Part shown: piece after piece, positions 61,501 to 64,000 of the stretch
Layout of the letters: every line of letters starts with the position of its first letter
Position numbering within the stretch: position 1 is the stretch's first letter
Source of the DNA: Larus michahellis
Lineage: Eukaryota > Chordata > Aves > Charadriiformes > Laridae
Assembly (NCBI RefSeq): GCF_964199755.1
Contig: NC_133901.1
Location: 24,523,583-24,587,582 of the forward strand
Length of the DNA: 64,000 nt
Direction of reading: 5' to 3'
Notes under the pieces: generated by a model
What the model saw: the letters and a program-made list of their open reading frames with translations, nothing else
The model's database searches: none
What the model was told of the DNA's origin: nothing
Translations under genes and position numbers: made by a program

Positions 61501-63903
61501 GTCAGAAGAGAAAAATCTTTTACCTTATGTTTAATGTGCTTTAAAGTAGGAAATCCACAAAAATATAATGCACTCTTGTTCATTTTAGTTATCTTATTGT
61601 GGGTTATTTCTACATGCCAAGCATCCAAAGGTATTGTTTTATACCTAAAAAACAAGTAGTACAGCATTTGCTCATACAAATTGACCTCCAGCTCCAGAAA
61701 CTTGTTGCTCATTCAAACATTCATTACTTGACAAACTGTTTGACTTTCCTGTAAGATGGCAATTAATGTAAGCCACTTGGAATCTACACAAAGGACTATA
61801 AAAATACATGCTATTGCTGCAAAGAGACTACTTACTAAGAAAAAGACAAAACTCCAAGCTATTTTAATTCATTGTTATTGTCAAATTCTGAATTAGCAGT
61901 GATTCCATAGTGATTCCATCTTTCATCTTCACAACTTCACTCTTCTAAACCAGCAATGGTTCCATACAGTAACACTCATCTTCACAACTATTCATTCTTC
62001 ACAGAGTGTAATCCTGCAACAGGCGTTCCTCCCTTGTTCTGCTTTACGTTTGACTACTATTAAGGTTGTGTTTCCATTTAATCTTGAAACCTCGGCCCGT
62101 GTTAAATAAAGCTGGCTTCTTTCAGTGAAAGGAAAGTGAACCACACATTTCTGTTCAACACTCTGCACTGGATCCAAATGCTTACTACTTTTTTTTTTTT
62201 TTTTTTTTAAAAAAGTGGTCTGGAATTAGTGTGCTGATAAATCACCACTATTATCAGATATTTGTACCAGTCTCATCCTCTGTGTCATACAAAGTTTAGC
62301 AATTCTCTAGAGTGTTCTTGCTGACTTAGCATTGGTTCATCTGTTTTGCAAAGTAATAGTTGAAAAAGGGGAAAGATACTTTTATTGTGCCATGCACAAG
62401 TCACATCTAATTCAGTATCTTACATTTTTTAGTGTATATATTGGCATATACAAGCTTTGGTTAAAATGCTAATAAAAAGTTTTCTAACTACTTTTAGTCT
62501 ACTCTAAAATAGTTATGCCAGTGTTACCTGGTATGACATCTTTCTATTGCAGGGAATTTCTCTGGCCATGGTGACAAGTACTGGAATTCTGCTTCTTTGT
62601 CATACCAGTACATTAAGCAAGCACTGTGAGTATTTCTTCGTTTCTCCTCTTCTTTTAGGCACTTATTACAGGCTTCCATGGCCTGCAGCAGTCGTTTCTA
62701 AATTTTAGAGAAATTAGCACATATGAAACCAGCAACAAAAATTAGCACAAACATCTACATTGGGAATGGCACTTTTCTAGTTATACTGTTATCCTATATG
62801 CAAAAGGAAGATGTTACTATTTTACTCCTCTCCATTAATGTTTTACTGTTTGATTTGTACATAAAAGTCTTCTACCCATTTACTGGTGTTCATATGAAGA
62901 GATTTTCTGTAAAAAGACTGGGCTTTTTTTTCAAGTGTTTATTTTACTTACAGACATTCTGTATTTTTATATGTATATAGGAATAGATTTATTTTTTCTC
63001 AAAAAATGTGAAACTAAGTATTTGAATAGCTGATTAGAAGCTCGAACAAACAAGAAGAAGCACAAATTCCTTACTTAAGGCTTCTGACACTTGAAGCTAA
63101 TGTTGCTTGTGGTAACTTAATCTAGCCTTACTCTCCAGGCAGCAAAATTTTTCTGTAGTCTTATCAAGTATTAATTTAAATTTCCACTTAATTGCACATC
63201 TAACTGTCGATTAATTAAGAAGTTTAGCAGGTTTTTTATGAAGCTTTTATAGAGACATTGAAAGAAATTACCTCATCAATAAACGGGATTAATACTACAG
63301 CTTCCCATTCTTGCTGTTTTCCATTTAGGTCAGTTTTAAAATCTGGAGGATAATATTCTATAATAGGAGAGTCTTGACTAATCATCAAATGCTAGGAGAA
63401 TACAGAAGAGGGATTAAACAATATCAGAGACAATTCAGCACTAATTCTAGGAGGAGGCAGAGGAAGGCTGGTATTAAAACCAAATTCAAGGCTGTAGAAG
63501 AATTCAACATTTATCATTTAACTGTCCTAGTCTGAAATAGCTTAGCAAAGGCAAAATTTTGTATTTATTACTAACTCCACAATGTTCTAAGAATAGTAAG
63601 AAGCAGAAGTATTTAACCATACACCTAAAATTTAGAGGTAGAATATAACTAAGAGGACACGCAAAAATACTAAGAAAAAAGTTACTTCAAAATAAATCAG
63701 AGAACTAGTAAGAGACAGATAAATGCAATTTAATTCTGAATCCTACCTGGTAGCATTTAGGCAGCAGATCTTTGCTAGCTGCTGGAAGTACAGCAAGAAG
63801 CTGTTCAAACGGCATGAAAGGTTTTCCTAGTTCAAATTTGATTTTGAGTTCGCCGATGTTGCGAATATCTGACAGATAAGGTGCATAATGATATGGATAA
63901 TAC
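43288..63903 (-). CDS. XRN1: XRN1, 5'-3' exoribonuclease 1, partial (3' 30 coding exons)
   Basis: Cytoplasmic processive 5'-3' exonuclease that degrades decapped (5'-monophosphate) mRNA. Exons sum to 3,880 nt, about 1,293 residues ending GAPKSSE then TAA; every junction is in phase. The window begins in the conserved CR2 part (YYPYHYAPYLSDI, about human residue 480); the catalytic CR1 with its acidic metal-binding residues lies beyond the right edge. Next come the D1-D3 region (for example YLVSRFTGSIFIGRGS), the SH3-like D4 (KVRVTVKPHLLYR and VVNVRENFSVPVGLRGTII), then a long low-complexity tail of Ser/Gln/Pro-rich exons. In vertebrates the extreme C-terminus binds the decapping scaffold EDC4; a conserved basic KRKPRKLAVNFG end is present. 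Within the tail a double-stranded-RNA-binding-domain-like segment spans exons w26-w27 (45130-45639). An extra 34-codon exon at 49173-49274 is absent from the human form I recall. Introns are at most about 1.5 kb, unlike the long mammalian ones. Confidence 0.97.
43779..43930 (-). CDS. XRN1: XRN1 exon w29
   Basis: Acceptor TTTTCACAG|CT, donor GTAAGA. It encodes NIMPPSSHMFGAVSWGTP and, later, VGSHNQFIPLQ: a Pro/Gly/Ser/aromatic-rich disordered segment matching the human tail. Confidence 0.95.
44931..45048 (-). CDS. XRN1: XRN1 exon w28
   Basis: Acceptor TCATAG|AGT, chosen because the nearer CTATAG would put an in-frame stop right after it. It encodes SSIGINFPLPPPPPVFPNYQ then a Pro-rich run. Matches human GSLGMNFPLP. 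Donor GTAAGT. Confidence 0.93.
45130..45243 (-). CDS. XRN1: XRN1 exon w27 (second half of dsRBD-like segment)
   Basis: Acceptor TTTTCTAG|ACC, donor GTGAGG. It encodes TMTVCHIKLSNGLLVHG then PQCHSEAEAKEKAALFALQRL. The pattern beta-beta-helix with AKEKAALFAL resembles the end of a dsRNA-binding domain. Confidence 0.95.
45461..45639 (-). CDS. XRN1: XRN1 exon w26 (first half of dsRBD-like segment)
   Basis: Acceptor TTTCATCAG|CT, donor GTAAAA. It encodes AYMNKPHSTGG through VSELSRICSLVGMSQPDFSF, then LKTPQ. The last 30 residues could form the helix and first strand of a dsRBD-like fold. Confidence 0.95.
45956..46112 (-). CDS. XRN1: XRN1 exon w25
   Basis: Acceptor TTTTAAAG|AAA, donor GTATGT. It encodes KGTQMLKEILKIDSSD then a charged variable stretch ending RQTKKM. 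Matches human GTRMLKEILKID. Confidence 0.93.
46433..46558 (-). CDS. XRN1: XRN1 exon w24
   Basis: Acceptor TATTAAG|AAG; unusually weak donor ATG|GTCTGT. It encodes KDNGLESLLASLKISKENEV through EEHLSPQSFAM, matching human NFLASLNISKENEV and EEHLSPQSFAM. Confidence 0.93.
46941..47051 (-). CDS. XRN1: XRN1 exon w23
   Basis: Acceptor TTTCAG|AAT, donor GTAGGA. It encodes NFAGVNKYNVKLLKRNESPN then MPVIQKAAVDG. In phase 0/0 at 111 nt, so it could be skipped without a frame shift. I cannot match it to a segment of the human form I recall. Confidence 0.85.
47457..47521 (-). CDS. XRN1: XRN1 exon w22
   Basis: Acceptor TTTTGTAG|TT, donor GTAATC. It encodes KEDSKVTRGESQPHNKISNK then Q, matching the FKEE...KMSNKQ segment of the human tail. 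A 65-nt exon placed by phase and similarity. Confidence 0.9.
48043..48157 (-). CDS. XRN1: XRN1 exon w21
   Basis: Acceptor ATCCTAG|GGT, donor GTAAGT. It encodes GAVLPQEIKLGTG and later KPGFNDSSFKGQQRKQEPYK. Strong match to human GAVLPQEI and SGFNDNS. Confidence 0.95.
48392..48487 (-). CDS. XRN1: XRN1 exon w20
   Basis: Acceptor TTTTGCCAG|GCA, donor GTTAGT. It encodes AQSKQDDEFCSIWQSLQSSG then KSHHIQQNMHEK. Matches human DDDEFCNIWQSLQGSGK. Confidence 0.95.
49173..49274 (-). CDS. XRN1: XRN1 exon w19 (extra 34-codon exon)
   Basis: Acceptor TGATTTAG|CAA, donor GTGAGT. It is 102 nt, phase 0/0, encoding QLNGRQHYNLRAENQVNS then NSPQKGSFLSGNQKNK. No equivalent in the human isoform I remember, where VPTQ leads straight to VPTKDDDEF. 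Either a cassette exon or lineage-specific. Confidence 0.8.
49667..49690. repeat. 10-bp perfect inverted repeat, 4-nt loop
   Basis: GTTGACACCA, loop AATG, TGGTGTCAAC. In the XRN1 intron between exons w18 and w19. Confidence 0.9.
49936..50161 (-). CDS. XRN1: XRN1 exon w18
   Basis: Acceptor TCTTAAG|GTG, donor GTAAGA. It encodes CSPARGYRLPSSALINLSHG (end of the SH3-like D4), then GNQKLTAIVKPQPAV and GGLNHSPRSLFVPTQ. The structured core ends in this exon and the disordered tail begins. Confidence 0.97.
51307..51376 (-). CDS. XRN1: XRN1 exon w17
   Basis: A 70-nt exon; acceptor ATCTATAG|CC, weak donor GTTTGT. It encodes SRETDVLFEVLFDEEFLGG then LTI, a strand pair of the SH3-like D4 domain. Confidence 0.95.
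51759..51782. repeat. 12-bp perfect tandem duplication
   Basis: ATAACTATAGAC occurs twice in a row. In the XRN1 intron between exons w16 and w17. Confidence 0.85.
52516..52648 (-). CDS. XRN1: XRN1 exon w16 (SH3-like D4 core)
   Basis: Acceptor ATTGTCAG|CCA, donor GTAATA. It encodes PLEQQNGVVPDRDAEYRLFD then RVVNVRENFSVPVGLRGTI, a classic SH3/KOW-like beta barrel start. Confidence 0.96.
53309..53365 (-). CDS. XRN1: XRN1 exon w15, tandem NAGNAG acceptor
   Basis: Acceptor TTTAGCAG: use of the first AG includes one extra Gln codon, use of the second removes it (exon then ends at 53362). It encodes QRKSNKKVRVTVKPHLLYR. Donor AGA|GTAAGT. Confidence 0.95.
54093..54228 (-). CDS. XRN1: XRN1 exon w14
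   Basis: Acceptor TATTTAG|AGC, donor GTATGC. It encodes AEKVQEIVAWLKAHPVSALS then CDLQILDAAIVEKIEEEIEK: helical, highly conserved. Confidence 0.97.
54768..54788. repeat. T21 homopolymer
   Basis: Run of 21 T in the XRN1 intron between w13 and w14. Directly preceded by AAAAGC; no recognisable element is attached. Confidence 0.9.
55146..55173. repeat. 13-bp perfect inverted repeat, 2-nt loop
   Basis: AACCTTGCTGTTC, AA, GAACAGCAAGGTT. In the XRN1 intron between w13 and w14, about 75 bp from a G13 run. Confidence 0.92.
55248..55286. repeat. G13 / A17 homopurine tract next to the XRN1 w13 donor
   Basis: Thirteen G (55248-55260), a short AGGGGAAGG bridge, then seventeen A (55270-55286). In XRN1 RNA this is U17 followed by C-rich sequence, starting about 17 nt past the donor of exon w13. 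Confidence 0.95.
55303..55392 (-). CDS. XRN1: XRN1 exon w13
   Basis: Acceptor TTTTTAG|GG, donor GTAAGC followed at once by a long U tract. It encodes VPELFNYIAKNSQEDIFYED then DIWPGEDEN. Acidic, conserved. Confidence 0.96.
55752..55898 (-). CDS. XRN1: XRN1 exon w12
   Basis: Acceptor ATTTCCAG|T, donor GTAAAT. It encodes PHGDHKANVGLNLKFNKKNE, then EVPGYTKKVG and WMYSSAVEQLLAEYLE. Nearly identical to human. Confidence 0.98.
56785..56900 (-). CDS. XRN1: XRN1 exon w11
   Basis: Acceptor TTTTAAAG|AAA, donor GTAAGT. It encodes KYSVKYNPAYILASRLGVSG then YLVSRFTGSIFIGRGSKK, matching the D2/D3 region of XRN1. Confidence 0.98.
57064..57162 (-). CDS. XRN1: XRN1 exon w10
   Basis: Acceptor GTCCAAG|GTT, donor GTAAGT. 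It encodes VQDSRDVITEGRIRVVFNIP then CEPQLDPLIQNQH. Phase 0/0, 99 nt. Confidence 0.97.
57635..57748 (-). CDS. XRN1: XRN1 exon w9
   Basis: Acceptor CATGTAG|GAT, donor GTTAGT. It encodes DIKAFDSRFSNIKTLDDLFP then PGSTAFMLGSPYYGCMGE. Phase 0/0, 114 nt. Confidence 0.97.
58213..58375 (-). CDS. XRN1: XRN1 exon w8
   Basis: Acceptor TATTCAG|C, donor GTAAAC. It encodes YQRRKGIIIHETSIVVYAQL then QLNQNGEVYLEKQWSKQ and PFVYQTIVK, a conserved D1 segment. Confidence 0.98.
59133..59264 (-). CDS. XRN1: XRN1 exon w7
   Basis: Acceptor TCTCAAG|G, donor GTAAGT. It encodes FYLEEPHGTQKLYMGNAVPP then KVAYVGDKEQSMWLKEVQG. Confidence 0.97.
59774..59877 (-). CDS. XRN1: XRN1 exon w6
   Basis: Acceptor TTTTTCAG|ATG, donor GTGAGT. 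It encodes MVENVASLVLGKRVFVNWPH then LEEARVVAVSDGET. The ATG is internal, not a start. Confidence 0.97.
61331..61429 (-). CDS. XRN1: XRN1 exon w5
   Basis: Acceptor TTACCCAG|TTC, donor GTAAGC. It encodes FYLKKSGVQVFQQSSHGENM then MLEIIADENSKEQ. Phase 0/0, 99 nt. Confidence 0.97.
61524..61644 (-). CDS. XRN1: XRN1 exon w4
   Basis: Acceptor TTTTTTAG|G, donor GTAAAA. It encodes YKTIPLDAWHVEITHNKITK then SALYFCGFPTLKHIKHK. The intron to exon w5 is only 94 nt. Confidence 0.97.
61895..62002. repeat. imperfect tandem duplication, unit about 53-58 bp
   Basis: AGCAGTGATTCCATAG (61895) and AGCAATGGTTCCATAC (61953) start two copies; each copy contains CATCTTCACAACT (61924 and 61977). In the XRN1 intron between w3 and w4. 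Confidence 0.65.
62189..62208. repeat. T20 homopolymer
   Basis: Run of 20 T followed by AAAAAAGTGG, in the XRN1 intron between w3 and w4. No attached retroelement body was recognised. Confidence 0.9.
62528..62697 (-). CDS. XRN1: XRN1 exon w3
   Basis: Acceptor AAATTTAG|AAA, donor GTAACA. It encodes KRLLQAMEACNKCLKEEEKR then CLMYWYDKEAEFQYLSPWP and KFPAIERCHT. Confidence 0.97.
63272..63391 (-). CDS. XRN1: XRN1 exon w2
   Basis: Acceptor TCTCCTAG|CAT, donor GTAATT. It encodes HLMISQDSPIIEYYPPDFKT then DLNGKQQEWEAVVLIPFIDE, part of CR2. Confidence 0.98.
63747..63903 (-). CDS. XRN1: XRN1 exon w1 (first exon inside the window)
   Basis: Acceptor CCTTCAG|G, donor GTAGGA. It encodes YYPYHYAPYLSDIRN then KIKFELGKPFMPFEQLLAVL, ending LLPKCYQ, the conserved CR2 core. 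The preceding exon, expected to end in SWSW, is outside the window. Confidence 0.98.
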
Positions 63904-64000
63904 CTGAAGGGGAAAAACCATCTTAAGTTACTTGACTGAATTATAGCACAGCAGTGTCCATAGATCAGAAACAAACAGAAGTATATTAAATATTCCTAGG

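Noticed and set aside
1..64000. CRISPR array, operon, integrated prophage or other prokaryotic system
   Set aside because: No regularly spaced repeats, no closely packed uninterrupted genes, and clear vertebrate intron-exon structure throughout.

Overview
This is eukaryotic nuclear DNA from a vertebrate, most likely a bird. Coding sequence is broken into many short exons (60-290 bp) with GT...AG introns. Introns are compact and AT-rich, two CpG islands are present, and no SINE or LINE arrays were recognised. The encoded proteins are clear vertebrate orthologues. The bird call is an inference from intron compactness and protein divergence; the species cannot be named from the sequence.

Layout. 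(1) About 1-1,950 is AT-rich and without recognisable exons. A strong CpG island follows (about 1,960-3,620), carrying three CCAAT boxes and a minus-strand splice donor. From the known vertebrate order TFDP2-GK5-XRN1-ATR this is probably the TFDP2 promoter and 5' non-coding exon, but no TFDP2 coding sequence lies in the window. (2) About 3,630-8,600 is non-coding intergenic DNA. (3) 8,941-33,559, minus strand: complete GK5 (glycerol kinase 5, FGGY family). I reconstructed 16 coding exons whose phases all join, giving 519 codons plus stop. Its CpG-island promoter is at about 33,050-33,860. (4) About 33,870-39,850 is intergenic, with small repeats only. (5) 43,288-63,903, minus strand: the 3' 30 coding exons of XRN1 (5'-3' exoribonuclease 1), about 1,293 codons, with a probable 3.4 kb 3' UTR down to a good poly(A) signal at 39,867. 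Roughly the first 480 residues, including the catalytic CR1 domain, lie beyond the right edge.

The genes are neighbours by ancestral synteny, not an operon. GK5 phosphorylates a glycerol-like polyol; XRN1 degrades decapped mRNA in the cytoplasm. No prokaryotic system, CRISPR array, integrated virus or new gene cluster was found. The items most worth a second look are: a double-stranded-RNA-binding-domain-like fold hidden in the XRN1 C-terminal tail; a (UG)10 tract beside the 3' splice site of GK5 exon 6, resembling the CFTR exon 9 arrangement; loss of the conserved S-G-L-x-A-P motif in this GK5; an extra 34-codon XRN1 exon; and a lone strong splice donor in an XRN1 intron where mammals have additional coding sequence.

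Comparisons with human GK5 and XRN1 are from memory of those proteins, not from a search.
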